From assembly GCA_900470805.1 (NCBI GenBank), contig UCCA01000012.1, positions 1-64,000 of the forward strand: a DNA stretch of 64,000 nt, given 5' to 3'. Source of the stretch: Hyphomicrobiales bacterium (GTDB taxonomy: Bacteria; Pseudomonadota; Alphaproteobacteria; Rhizobiales; Rhizobiaceae). Positions within the stretch are counted from its first letter, which is position 1, and every line of letters begins with the position of its first letter. The position numbers and the translations under genes were made by a program. The notes beneath the pieces are model-generated. The model was not told the DNA's origin. It was given only the letters and a program-made list of their open reading frames with translations, and made no database searches. Shown piece by piece: positions 55,734-64,000 of this stretch.

Positions 55734-56177
55734 CTAGACTCCGTCTATCTCAACACGACCAGCGTCATCCTGCTCATGGGCGATCATACCCGTTGAGCCA
55801 AGACTGCGGGCCAGCGCCAAAAGCTTCTGGCGAACGTTGGGGTCCTCGATCGCGATAAAAGCCTTGCCAAGCGCCAGCCCTTCCTTGGACGCCATAAACA
55901 GAGCGACGGGATCGGTCTCCGATCGCGCGCCGTCCTCTCCTGAGCCTCCCGCACCGTTTTCGAAGAAGAAGCCGACCGGCACGCCAAAAATTTCTGCCAT
56001 CCGAAGAAGGCGGCTAGCGCCGATGCGATTGATGCCTTTTTCGTATTTCTGGATTTGCTGAAACGTGATGCCCAGCGCTTCCGCGAGACTGGCTTGGCTC
56101 ATGCCGAGCAGCTTTCGTCGAAGCCGTACTCGCTCTCCAACATGACTGTCTATCGCGTTCGTGGACTTCGCCTTCAT
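55734..56177 (-). CDS. XRE-family HTH regulator (PraR-like)
   Basis: The 147-residue protein has an N-terminal helix-turn-helix (VGERVRLRRKLLGMSQASLA; GITFQQIQKYEKGINRIGASRL, in outline) followed by VPVGFFFENG, the arrangement of rhizobial PraR-like regulators, some of which act on quorum-sensing genes. The second half (about residues 85-147) is helical. GAGGG precedes the ATG at 56177. It is the first gene of the apparent operon with the SARP, the peptide, ycaO and tfuA, and so probably controls it. Confidence 0.87.
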   Translation of the reverse strand: MKAKSTNAIDSHVGERVRLRRKLLGMSQASLAEALGITFQQIQKYEKGINRIGASRLLRMAEIFGVPVGFFFENGAGGSGEDGARSETDPVALFMASKEGLALGKAFIAIEDPNVRQKLLALARSLGSTGMIAHEQDDAGRVEIDGV

Positions 56178-56533
56178 GGCTTCCCTCGCGGCAAGAGTAG
56201 GAATGCGAAATACATAATGCGGCTCCTCCCAGAAAATGCAACCAAAAGTACACAGCCTGACAAAAAACTTTTCCTGTGGCCCTCGACGTTGCAAAAATGG
56301 CGGATAGTTCAGTGAACCAAGGGGAAAACCGCAACCATCCCATTAGGAGTACAGCAACCAGCAAACTACTTTAAATAGTGTCACGCCGATTTCACGCAAA
56401 CAGAGGAATCAAGTGGCTATACTGCAATGCGAGAATTAGGGATGCTTCCGGCCACTAACCGTGAAGGCGGGTATGACCGCTGCGGGCTGAAAATATTGAC
56501 CCGCCCCGGTCGCGCATTGAAGGATAAAGCATC
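56178..56533. promoter_or_regulatory. Divergent control region of the XRE-SARP-YcaO operon
   Basis: These 356 bases hold no convincing gene. They must contain the leftward promoter of the XRE-led operon and the rightward promoter of the 65-residue gene. A TATACT element (56419-56424) could serve the latter. I could not identify a clear operator. Confidence 0.4.
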
Positions 56534-56731
56534 ATGCAACTGCCTGCTATAGAAATCAGCCATGCGGACCGACTGTCTTTATGCCGAAAGCAGATTGAGG
56601 AAGCGGTGCACCAGATGATTTTTGGCGACAAGCAGGTCGAGTTCTCGCCGGCCGAAATTGCCATGGCAATCGCCGACATTGCTGATGATTACATTTTGAC
56701 CATCGCCAACAAACACCGCGCTACCCACTGA
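56534..56731 (+). CDS. Small protein of unknown function
   Basis: The 65-residue protein begins MQLPAIEISHADRLSLCRKQ and is mostly helical. I recognise no family. AAGGA about nine bases before the ATG supports translation. It diverges from the XRE regulator and is followed by about 300 bases without a clear gene, so it is monocistronic. A role in the neighbouring peptide locus is possible but unsupported. Confidence 0.55.
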   Translation: MQLPAIEISHADRLSLCRKQIEEAVHQMIFGDKQVEFSPAEIAMAIADIADDYILTIANKHRATH

Positions 56732-57034
56732 ACGGCTTCCCGTAAGTTGGTTTGAGTGGAGCCTTTGAACGTTGTGCTTTGTCGCGCTCGTGTTGATGGC
56801 CATATGCTGGCGCGCAGCAAGTTCTCCATCTTTATGTGCATCATCCGTCTCCATCATCTTGCCGATCAAGCTGTTTTCATAAATATGGTCTGCTAAATAA
56901 AAGCGGCGTCCCCCAAATGAGGACTGCCGCGCAGGTCATGATTCCGGCGATAGCGGCAGTCGGCGGTGACATTCTAAAACGCGCGCGCAGAAGCAGCAGT
57001 CTTGCAGAATTCGTTCAAACTCTCGGCAGCCAGA

Positions 57035-58366
57035 ATGAGCCCTTTTCTGAAGGTGCTGGGCGGTATTTTGTGGATGCTTGCGGCGTCGCCGTTGCTGATC
57101 GAAAGCGACACATACCGTTACGCGTCTGCCGTGCTCGCAATAATTGCCCTCGTCTATTATCTCAAAGAAGCTAACCGCCCGAGAACGAACTGGCTCGGCT
57201 GGCTGTGCATGGGATGGGCGGCCTACGTTCTGCTGCGCTTCGCCTATATCTACGCGGTTACGCCAGAGCATGAGCTTGGCGCATCCGATTGGCTGTTTGC
57301 CTTTCCGTTGTTCTTTCCCATTCTTGGCATCGCCTTTGCGCTCTATGAAAGCGAGATGGAGAAGATCATCGCGGCCTTCTTCGTCGTCACGCTTGTCGTG
57401 CTTGCGGTAACCGTTGTTCTTGGTGCCGACGGGATCGTCAGCGGCATCCCGGTTCGCCCGCTCATCATGAAAAACCAGATCCATGGTGCGGTAGCCTGCG
57501 GCCTGATCTTCGTTTCGACGACATTCTGGCTTTTGCACTACATGACCTCGCCTGAGAGTGATCGCCGTTTCGCGCGCCTCGCTTACATTTGCTCGCCGCT
57601 CATTCTCATTCTCTGCCTTATCGCGATCTACGGCTCAAAATCGAAAGGTGTATGGCTGGGATTGGGCATCACTCTGCCAATTCTCGCAATCATCGCGATA
57701 CGATACATGAAACTGAAGATCGCAGGCGCTTTGGCCATCACTTGTGTTGGCATCCTCCTACTGGCCGGAGTTTACGCGGTTCGACACAGCCTCGACAGAA
57801 CAGCTGGGCCAACTCTTTATGCTGCCGTTTCCATGGTCGAAGGCATTGTCGGCGGCCAGGAGATCGGAAGCACCGTCAGCAATACCATCGGATCCGAAGC
57901 GACCCCCGGTGGGATGGACGAACGGCTTCAGCTTTGGGCAAACGGCTGGGAAGTGTTTTCGGCGGCTCCAGTGTTTGGTTGGGGCAACGCATGGCTTGAG
58001 CGCTGGCACTTGGCGCACTACACCAAGGTAACCTACACCCTGCTGCACAACGGATATCTCGAAATTCTTGTCCGATTCGGGCTTTTCGGGGCGACCGTCA
58101 TGGCGATCATTCTGGCAAGCCTGATCGTCTCCGTATGCAAGGCGTATCGTGCCAACATCATTCCGCGCGCTGCGATGCACGCCTATCTCGTCTGCATTTT
58201 CTTCTTCGCGCTGACACTGCTGAGCAATTCCAACAACCGGCTGGCAATCGGGGAAAGTCTATCGCTGGTCAGCTCGGCTTTTGCGTGTTGGTGCAATCTT
58301 CGTTTGCGCGAAACAGCCGCAGCGCGAAACAAGAAGGTGTCAGCGCCAGCTGACGCTATCGCCTAA
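57035..58366 (+). CDS. O-antigen ligase / polymerase family membrane protein (WaaL/Wzy)
   Basis: The 443-residue protein has about ten to twelve transmembrane segments and the features of the Wzy_C/O-antigen ligase family. There is a large periplasmic loop with MDERLQLWANGWEVFSAAPVFGWG and then HNGYLEILVRFGLFG, where Arg, Glu and His are conserved. It would join polymerised O-antigen to lipid A-core or polymerise repeat units. The start is uncertain: ATG 57035 is taken here, a TTG at 57002 is also in frame, and neither has a strong ribosome site. The stretch 56732-57034 before it holds nothing else recognisable. Confidence 0.82.
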   Translation: MSPFLKVLGGILWMLAASPLLIESDTYRYASAVLAIIALVYYLKEANRPRTNWLGWLCMGWAAYVLLRFAYIYAVTPEHELGASDWLFAFPLFFPILGIAFALYESEMEKIIAAFFVVTLVVLAVTVVLGADGIVSGIPVRPLIMKNQIHGAVACGLIFVSTTFWLLHYMTSPESDRRFARLAYICSPLILILCLIAIYGSKSKGVWLGLGITLPILAIIAIRYMKLKIAGALAITCVGILLLAGVYAVRHSLDRTAGPTLYAAVSMVEGIVGGQEIGSTVSNTIGSEATPGGMDERLQLWANGWEVFSAAPVFGWGNAWLERWHLAHYTKVTYTLLHNGYLEILVRFGLFGATVMAIILASLIVSVCKAYRANIIPRAAMHAYLVCIFFFALTLLSNSNNRLAIGESLSLVSSAFACWCNLRLRETAAARNKKVSAPADAIA

Positions 58367-58423
58367 GTTCGCGCTTGGCGCTCGGTCACTGCGAAACTCG
58401 GGCGCCCCTGCAGGGATAGCAGC

Positions 58424-58990
58424 CTACTTCAGAGCCGCATCCCCTTTGCCTTTTCCGAGTACCGATCCGAAAATAAGCTGCAGATCGCGCCAGAGGCTGG
58501 CTTTCTTGACGTAATCGGCGTCGGCATTTGCGAGTTGCACCGGAGTCGACATGTCGATCCCCGACAACTGCGCCAAACCTGTTATGCCGGGACGTATCGC
58601 GAAAACGCCTTTGGCCCGGCGTGCGGCAATCACGTCCGGCTGCGTAAGAAGACACGGTCGGGGCCCCACCAAACTCATGTCACCGACAAGAACGTTGAAC
58701 AGCTGCGGAAGCTCATCCAGCTTATAGGCACGGAGCGTCCTGCCGATCGGTGTGATCCAGGCCTCGGCCGCATCGTGGGAACCAACACTGGGCGTACCGG
58801 CTGCCATGGTCCTGAACTTGATGCAGGTGAAAGGCTTTTCGTGCCTGCCCACCCTCTTCTGCAGAAAGAGCGCGCCGCCCGGCGACGAGCGCCTGATGAG
58901 GACGACGAGCACGAGCAGTATCGGTGACAGCACGATCAGGCCGCCGAGCGCTGCGCAAAAATCGAAGAGCCGTTTGATCGCTTGATTCAT
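58424..58990 (-). CDS. wreU: Initiating sugar-1-phosphate transferase (WreU-like)
   Basis: The 188-residue protein has an N-terminal membrane hairpin (LFDFCAALGGLIVLSPILLVLVVLI). The catalytic region of small phosphoglycosyltransferases follows (KRVGRHEKPFTCIKFRTM; KLDELPQLFNVLVGDMSLVGPRP). It transfers a sugar phosphate from a UDP-sugar to undecaprenyl phosphate to start a glycan. Next to a 4-reductase and a 4,6-dehydratase, it corresponds in layout to WreU of Rhizobium etli, which starts the O-antigen with N-acetylquinovosamine. The donor is inferred from that context. The gene is 12 bases from its upstream neighbour. Confidence 0.75.
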   Translation of the reverse strand: MNQAIKRLFDFCAALGGLIVLSPILLVLVVLIRRSSPGGALFLQKRVGRHEKPFTCIKFRTMAAGTPSVGSHDAAEAWITPIGRTLRAYKLDELPQLFNVLVGDMSLVGPRPCLLTQPDVIAARRAKGVFAIRPGITGLAQLSGIDMSTPVQLANADADYVKKASLWRDLQLIFGSVLGKGKGDAALK

Positions 58991-59002
58991 TTTTCTGTCA
59001 TT

Positions 59003-59938
59003 TCATTTTCCAGAGGACGGTGTGGCCCCAAAGGTCTCCGCCAGAGCATCGTTCATTCGGTATGGCGGCGTCCAGCCAAGCCGTCGCCTGGTTTCCGAGA
59101 TATCGACTTCAAGCGAACGCGTCAGCCGATAGACGAGCTCCTGCTTTCCGATAGCCCGCGCCGCAATTTCCAACAGACTGGCAGGGAACGGGATCAATCG
59201 CGTCGGCGATCCCGTTGCCCCAGCGATCATCCTGAACAGTTCGGGAGTGGATGGGCTTTGTCCGTCGCCAGCCAGAAACGTGCCGCCGGCCGCGTCCGGA
59301 AGATGAGCAGCGACCACGATCAGATCCGTCAAATTGCCCAGATAGATCATCGACCGACTGTTCGAAATCGATCCCAAGGGCAGCGGCAAGCGACGCTGCA
59401 CGAGACGCGCGAGGGCATCGAAGCTGCCGCGCATTCCGCGCCCATAAACGAGAGGCGGACGGATCGCGACTACCTGCATACCGGTCTGCTTCCCGATTGA
59501 ATGCAGCTGTTGTTCAGCCTCGAGTTTTGTGGCGGCATAGTCCGTCTGCGGATTTGGAGCGTCGGCTGCTGTGAATGGCTTTCCGTTCGCGGTGTATTCG
59601 CCGTTCACCTTGATCGTACTTACGAATACGAAGCGTCTCACACCGGCTGCGGCGGCCTGCTTTGCCAGATTGATCGTTCCATCCACATTGACGGATCGAT
59701 AGGCCTTGATAACAGCTGGGCTATCCTCGACGACGTTTTGATTGACCGACGCGAGATGAATGACGGCGTCGATGCCGGCAAGCGCTGCCGACCAATCCGT
59801 GTCGGCGTCGATCTTTCCAATCGGGAAAAGCTGTTCGCCAGCATGCCGGCTCGCCGCTCTGAACGGCAGCCCGCGCTGGCGCAGGGTATCCCGCAGGCCT
59901 CTTCCCACGAAACCTGTCGCGCCTGTCACAAGAAGCAT
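59003..59938 (-). CDS. wreQ: NAD-dependent 4-reductase/epimerase-like SDR (WreQ-like)
   Basis: The 311-residue extended short-chain dehydrogenase has the nucleotide motif VTGATGFVGRGL at the N terminus. VFVSTIKVNGE and the catalytic YAATK (Tyr-x3-Lys) follow, then RPPLVYGRGMRG. In the rhizobial QuiNAc pathway WreQ reduces the 4-keto product of the 4,6-dehydratase to UDP-N-acetylquinovosamine. A similar role is likely here, though a 4-epimerase cannot be excluded. GGGAG precedes the ATG at 59938. The longer frame to 60118 runs into the upstream gene and is rejected. Confidence 0.72.
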   Translation of the reverse strand: MLLVTGATGFVGRGLRDTLRQRGLPFRAASRHAGEQLFPIGKIDADTDWSAALAGIDAVIHLASVNQNVVEDSPAVIKAYRSVNVDGTINLAKQAAAAGVRRFVFVSTIKVNGEYTANGKPFTAADAPNPQTDYAATKLEAEQQLHSIGKQTGMQVVAIRPPLVYGRGMRGSFDALARLVQRRLPLPLGSISNSRSMIYLGNLTDLIVVAAHLPDAAGGTFLAGDGQSPSTPELFRMIAGATGSPTRLIPFPASLLEIAARAIGKQELVYRLTRSLEVDISETRRRLGWTPPYRMNDALAETFGATPSSGK

Positions 59939-59984
59939 ACGGCAGCTCCCGCAACAACCGCATCGCCGAGACCTGATTGCTTCA

Positions 59985-61898
59985 TCACGACGCTTCCTGT
60001 CGAAGGGAGACGAGATCGACAACCCGCTCCAGTGGGCTGTAGCCCGGCACCAGTTCGCCGAGCATGGCCTTGAGCTGTCTTGCGTCGCCCTCGTTGGCAA
60101 AATTCGATAGCGCTTCAAGCTTTGTCGACAGCTGTGCCCAGACCAGGAACTGTTCGCGCGCCCGCCGGATCTTGGGATGGTCAGTCATTTCTGGGTTGTC
60201 GTTGATCAAAAGCTCCTCGTAGAGCTTTTCCCCAGGCCTCAGTCCGGTCGTAACGATTCTGATGTCGCCGTGAGGATTTTGATCATCCTGCACGGTCATA
60301 CCCGACAACTCTACCATCCGGCGCGCCAGATCGATGATCTTCACGGGCTCGCCCATGTCGAGAAGATAGACATCGCCACCCGCCGCCATCGCACCAGCCT
60401 GAATAACCAGCTGGGCTGCCTCCGGTACGGTCATGAAGAACCGGGTGATCTCTTCGTGCGTCAGGGTGATCGGACCGCCGCGGCTGATCTGCTGGCGAAA
60501 CAATGGAACAACTGATCCCGATGAGCCCAGGACGTTGCCGAAGCGCACCATGGAAAACGTCGTGCTGTGCTGCCCTTCGGCAAGAGCCTGCAAAATCATT
60601 TCGGCCAACCGTTTGGTGGCGCCCATAACGTTCGTCGGTCTCACGGCCTTGTCGGTACTGACTAGGATCATCCGGTCGACGTCGGCCGCGAGGGCGGCCC
60701 TCGCAACCGTCAGGGTACCGAGCACATTGGTCTTTACGCCTTCAGCGGGGTTTTGCTCCACCAGCGGTACGTGTTTATACGCCGCAGCATGGTACACAGT
60801 GGCGGGCCGCCAGGCTTTCATGATTGTGTTGATGCGATGCTCGTCGCAAACATCGGCAAGAAACGGCACGATCTGGAACGGGGGTTCTTCCCCATCACTC
60901 GCCAGTTCGCTTTCCAGCGAATAGATTCCGAATTCATTCTGATCCAACAGCAACAGCGCTTTGGGATGCAGCTTGGCGATCTCCCGGCACAGCTGGCTGC
61001 CGATCGAGCCTGCGGCCCCGGTCACGAGAACCACCCGGTCGCGAACGTTGCGTTCCAACAACGTCGTATTCGGCAGAACGGCAATACGGCCGAGAAGATC
61101 CTCGACATCCAGATCCTGCAAATCCGTCAGCTGTGCCTGCCCGGTTGCCAAAGCCGAGATATCGGGGACTGTGCGGACGGCCACCTTCGCCGAACGCAGG
61201 CGCTCGATGATCTGGTGGCGACGGGCTCGGTCGATCTGCGGAAGGGCGAGAAGCACCGTTCGAACTTCGAGATCGTCGCAGACCTGCTCGATCTTCTCCG
61301 GGCTGTAGATCTTCACGCCGTTGAGCGACATGCCCTTAAGACTTCTGTCGTCGTCAAGAAATCCGACGACCTTGAACTCGGCCGAATGCCCCAGCGCGCT
61401 GACAAGCTGGCGGCCTTGTGACCCGGCACCGTAGACAAGCGTCCGGATCGGCGCCGCCTTTCCAAGGATTTCGCTGTATGCATCATAGAGAAAATAGCGC
61501 GCGACGTACCGCGAGAGCCCGACTGCGAGCAGGAGCAACATCGGCTGCAGGATGCCTACCGTCCGCGGGATGGTCGGCACGCTGATCACCGTGAAGATGA
61601 CCATGTAGACCAGGCCATAGATCAGGATGCACTTGATGATGGTTGAAAACGCGGCCCAGCCCATGAAGCGGAATATCGCGCGATAGAGCCCGAAGGTGAT
61701 GAAGAGTGGCAACGCGATCACAAGCGAAATCGGGATGGTCAGGAACTGGACGCCCGAGAGTAGATACCACTCGTTGAATCTGAAACAGAAGGCGATCCAC
61801 ACAGTCAGAATACAGAGACAGGCATCGAACAGCAGCGCGATCACCCGTTTGGCCGGCCGCGGCAAAGCGAGAACCTGCTGAATGCATTTGTCAAACAT
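59985..61898 (-). CDS. wreV: Membrane UDP-sugar 4,6-dehydratase (WbpM/CapD/WreV type)
   Basis: The 637-residue protein has four N-terminal membrane segments, then a Rossmann domain (LVYGAGSQGRQLVSALG) and a second nucleotide-binding catalytic domain (VLVTGAAGSIGSQLCREI). The latter has DQNEFGIYSLE, YHAAAYKHVPLVE, VSTDKAVRPTNVMGATKR (catalytic Lys) and RFGNVLGSSGSVVPLF. It makes 4-keto-6-deoxy sugars from UDP-GlcNAc at the inner membrane. Its gene leads the operon with the reductase and the initiating transferase. Confidence 0.85.
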   Translation of the reverse strand: MFDKCIQQVLALPRPAKRVIALLFDACLCILTVWIAFCFRFNEWYLLSGVQFLTIPISLVIALPLFITFGLYRAIFRFMGWAAFSTIIKCILIYGLVYMVIFTVISVPTIPRTVGILQPMLLLLAVGLSRYVARYFLYDAYSEILGKAAPIRTLVYGAGSQGRQLVSALGHSAEFKVVGFLDDDRSLKGMSLNGVKIYSPEKIEQVCDDLEVRTVLLALPQIDRARRHQIIERLRSAKVAVRTVPDISALATGQAQLTDLQDLDVEDLLGRIAVLPNTTLLERNVRDRVVLVTGAAGSIGSQLCREIAKLHPKALLLLDQNEFGIYSLESELASDGEEPPFQIVPFLADVCDEHRINTIMKAWRPATVYHAAAYKHVPLVEQNPAEGVKTNVLGTLTVARAALAADVDRMILVSTDKAVRPTNVMGATKRLAEMILQALAEGQHSTTFSMVRFGNVLGSSGSVVPLFRQQISRGGPITLTHEEITRFFMTVPEAAQLVIQAGAMAAGGDVYLLDMGEPVKIIDLARRMVELSGMTVQDDQNPHGDIRIVTTGLRPGEKLYEELLINDNPEMTDHPKIRRAREQFLVWAQLSTKLEALSNFANEGDARQLKAMLGELVPGYSPLERVVDLVSLRQEAS

Positions 61899-62099
61899 GG
61901 GCGTCGCTCAATATATCTGTGCCAGCAAAAGTTGCTTCGCCGAATAAAACCGCGATTACGCATGACCATGCCGAACGCAACCCTGATTGCTGTAATGACA
62001 TGATAAAATGCGACGTACAAGGCGCATCAACTGAAGCGACGCTATGGCGTGTACACGTTTGAGGACACTTCGAGAAAAATCGTAGCCAGTGCTTGAGGC

Positions 62100-62942
62100 T
62101 CATGTCAGCGCGTACCTTATCCGACGGAAAAGCTCGACCATTCGAAAGATATGAGTTGGAATTTTGCGGCGGCCACGTAGCTTGATGGAGCGGTATCGGG
62201 CACGATCCGCTATCTGGCTCTCTTTCGACCGAACCGACAATTCGATCAGGTTGTCTTTCACCGTATAGACCTTCGCACCTGTGGCCCAACCTCTTTCAAG
62301 CGCAATGTCGAATGGAAAAGCGATGCGCCGCAAAGCGGCCACGAGTTTCACTGCGCCCGCCCTCGTGATCAGATAGCAAGCGGCTGAGCCCTGTGGACCG
62401 AAGAGACATTTGCCTATCTGGTCCCCATCTGCCGATCTGGCGGTCGAATGGAACAGAACCGTGCGGTGGTTCAGCAGCTTGACGACGTCCGCGGATGAAA
62501 CTGTCCGGTGGATGGCCAGCGCGCGGCGCAGCAGGCTGGCATCCAAATCCACGTCATCCTCCATTATGACGGCGCATTCGGCGCCGGTCGTCAAGAAGGT
62601 GTTTATCGCCCCGAGGTGAGCGAGATAGCAACCATATTCCGCGGCGAGCATCGGACGGCCGTTGGCGCGAACAAACGCCTTGCGATCGTAATTTGGCCAA
62701 TCGTCTTCACGGGTGGTTTTGCCGATTTCCACGCCTGCGACACGCCGCACATCGAGACCGAATCGCCGAGCCTGATCGTCAACGTGCTTCCAGCGGTCGA
62801 TGGAGCGGTCGAGATTGATGACGTATGCGAAGATCCCCTTGTCGGCGGTCGGCCGAGCGTCATCGGAGCTTACTGCATCGATATTGGCTGGGTTATCACT
62901 GTCGCCTTGCTGCGGCTCTCGCACCGTCGTCTCCTTGGGCAA
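62100..62942 (-). CDS. Glycosyltransferase family 25 protein (LPS sugar transferase)
   Basis: The 280-residue protein has the GT25 opening FAYVINLDRSIDRWKHV, then EYGCYLAHLGAI and the acidic VIMEDDVDL motif, followed by GPQGSAACYLITRAGAVKL. Such enzymes add galactose or glucose to lipooligosaccharide. The first 35 residues are polar and poorly conserved. The start is uncertain: the TTG at 62942 lacks a good ribosome site, and the true start may be nearer FAYVINLD. It is followed by 200 bases without a gene before the dehydratase operon. Confidence 0.8.
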   Translation of the reverse strand: MPKETTVREPQQGDSDNPANIDAVSSDDARPTADKGIFAYVINLDRSIDRWKHVDDQARRFGLDVRRVAGVEIGKTTREDDWPNYDRKAFVRANGRPMLAAEYGCYLAHLGAINTFLTTGAECAVIMEDDVDLDASLLRRALAIHRTVSSADVVKLLNHRTVLFHSTARSADGDQIGKCLFGPQGSAACYLITRAGAVKLVAALRRIAFPFDIALERGWATGAKVYTVKDNLIELSVRSKESQIADRARYRSIKLRGRRKIPTHIFRMVELFRRIRYALT

Positions 62943-63108
62943 TACGGTCGAGCCGCCAAGGGCGCCCGGATTCTACCGATCAGCAGGCGCAAGCACCTCG
63001 TTCGGTGAGCAATTAATAGCTATGGGAAGCAACTGCAACATAGACCGACACAGGCAATGTGCTTAACCATCACAAATTCATTGGAGAACGCTGATGACGC
63101 TTGGGTCC

Positions 63109-63567
63109 TCAACTCCTCCTAGCGCCCCGCTTCAGCACGTCCCGGATAGAAAAGCTCGAATGGATCCTCGCCACGCCGGGCGGCGTCGAGAGGATATCCT
63201 TATGAATTCGCTCGAAATCGCGCGCACTTTCCACCTCGACCTTCAGGATGTAATCCGATCCGCCGGTCATCAGAAAGCATTCCTGAATCTCAGGGTGCTT
63301 ACGGATTGCCGCCTCGAACCTGTTCAGATGCTCCTCGGTCTGGCGATCAAGCGTGATATTGACGATCACGGCCAGAGCGTCATCGCTGTCCGATGTTCCG
63401 ATCAGCGCCGTATAGCCCCGGATATGGCCGGTCTGTTCCAGTCGCGCGATGCGCCTCAGGCAGGCCGATGGCGACAGCCCAACCTCGGCCGCGAGAGCGG
63501 TGTTGGCGATCCTTGCGTTGAGCCTCAAATGCCGGACTATACTGCGATCGATTGCGTCCAATGCCAT
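63109..63567 (-). CDS. Lrp/AsnC-family regulator
   Basis: The 152-residue protein has the Lrp helix-turn-helix (LDAIDRSIVRHLRLNARIAN; GLSPSACLRRIARLEQTGHI, in outline) and the RAM ligand-binding domain (VEVESARDFERIHKDIL). Lrp-type proteins respond to amino acids. It diverges from the alanine racemase gene, the usual layout of the DadR/DadX pair, and probably controls it in response to alanine. I take the ATG at 63567, since AAGGAA is nine bases upstream; an ATG three codons earlier is too close to that site. Confidence 0.87.
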   Translation of the reverse strand: MALDAIDRSIVRHLRLNARIANTALAAEVGLSPSACLRRIARLEQTGHIRGYTALIGTSDSDDALAVIVNITLDRQTEEHLNRFEAAIRKHPEIQECFLMTGGSDYILKVEVESARDFERIHKDILSTPPGVARIHSSFSIRDVLKRGARRS

Positions 63568-63698
63568 GCACAACATTTCCTTTTCTGGCGCTGAAAAATT
63601 GCACATTTGTAGCCGGGGCACAATTATCAACAGCTGATCGGCCGGAAATTGCCTGATTATTTCGTTATCCTGATTTCAAACAGCATCCAGGAAAGACG

Positions 63699-64000
63699 AT
63701 GGACGCAAGCGCGGCGAATGACATTGGCGAAGAAGCCCTCTCGGGCGTTCTCTCAATCGACCTGCAGGCTCTGCAGTCCAATTATCGAATACTCGCCAGT
63801 CGCGTCGCGCCTTCGGCCTGCGCCGCGGTCGTCAAGGCAGACGCCTATGGACTGGGTGCCGATCGCGTCGGTCCCGCGCTCGCGGCGGCCGGTTGCCGGC
63901 ATTTCTTCGTGGCACACCTTGTCGAGGCCAAGCGTCTGAAGCGGCATCTGCCGCGGGATGCGAAGCTTTACGTCCTGAATGGACTGATGCCGGGTGGCGA
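63699..64000 (+). CDS. alr: Alanine racemase, 5' part only (truncated by the window end)
   Basis: The visible 100 residues contain the PLP-binding signature VVKADAYGLGADRVG, whose Lys forms the Schiff base, and HFFVAHLVEAKRLK, matching fold-type III alanine racemases. The enzyme interconverts L- and D-alanine for peptidoglycan or for catabolism through a D-amino-acid dehydrogenase. Divergence from an Lrp-family gene favours the catabolic DadX role. GGAAAGACG precedes the ATG at 63699. The rest of the gene lies outside the window. Confidence 0.9.
   Translation, partial: MDASAANDIGEEALSGVLSIDLQALQSNYRILASRVAPSACAAVVKADAYGLGADRVGPALAAAGCRHFFVAHLVEAKRLKRHLPRDAKLYVLNGLMPGG

Overview
The window is high-GC and densely coding, with short overlapping operons, frequent GTG and TTG starts and many ABC transporters. 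It looks like the chromosome or a chromid of an alphaproteobacterium, most likely Rhizobiaceae. Support comes from the Omp25-type porin, the PraR-like XRE regulator, a lone GatZ-type protein beside sugar ABC genes, a wreU/wreQ/wreV-like O-antigen module, and an Lrp/alanine racemase divergon. I saw no tRNA, rRNA, CRISPR array, transposase or phage gene.

Positions 1-24010 form a large nicotinate island. nicAB (nicotinate hydroxylase: 2Fe-2S subunit plus a molybdenum/tri-heme subunit) diverges from nicCDEFX and the MarR regulator nicR, which together cover nicotinate to fumarate. Downstream of nicAB on the same strand lie two large glycoside hydrolases (GH106-like, GH63-like), a polyamine-type ABC importer, a cysteine amidohydrolase, a second MarR regulator clearly paralogous to NicR, a GH3 beta-glucosidase, a split XdhC pair and a molybdopterin-binding protein cut by the window edge. 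I infer that this arm imports and unwraps a conjugated nicotinate (glycoside, ester or amide) and matures the Mo enzyme. Two related pairs of dyad sites with a GTATGC/GCATAC-like core sit in the two control regions.

Positions 24179-34832 hold an amino-sugar or galactoside island: AraC regulator, GH4 glycosidase, DeoR regulator, BadF-type kinase, sugar ABC transporter, AgaS-like isomerase and a GatZ/KbaZ protein without its usual KbaY partner. Positions 34907-41751 are a sulfur-uptake block (sbp-cysTWA for sulfate, tauABC for taurine or sulfonate). Positions 42186-51371 carry assorted genes: a PNPOx-like flavoprotein, a cold-shock protein, a porin, and a LysR regulator next to a three-subunit membrane-bound GMC sugar or polyol dehydrogenase with a tri-heme cytochrome, then an Ldh2-type reductase and a GNAT acetyltransferase.

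Positions 51753-56177 (minus strand) are the most unusual part: an apparent operon of XRE regulator, SARP/TPR regulator, a 71-residue peptide, YcaO and TfuA. YcaO plus TfuA is the enzyme pair for peptide-backbone thioamidation, and the small gene immediately upstream is a candidate substrate. No exporter, dehydrogenase or protease gene accompanies it.

Positions 57035-62942 are a surface-polysaccharide block (O-antigen ligase, initiating sugar-phosphate transferase, 4-reductase, 4,6-dehydratase, GT25 glycosyltransferase). The window ends with an Lrp regulator divergent from a truncated alanine racemase gene.
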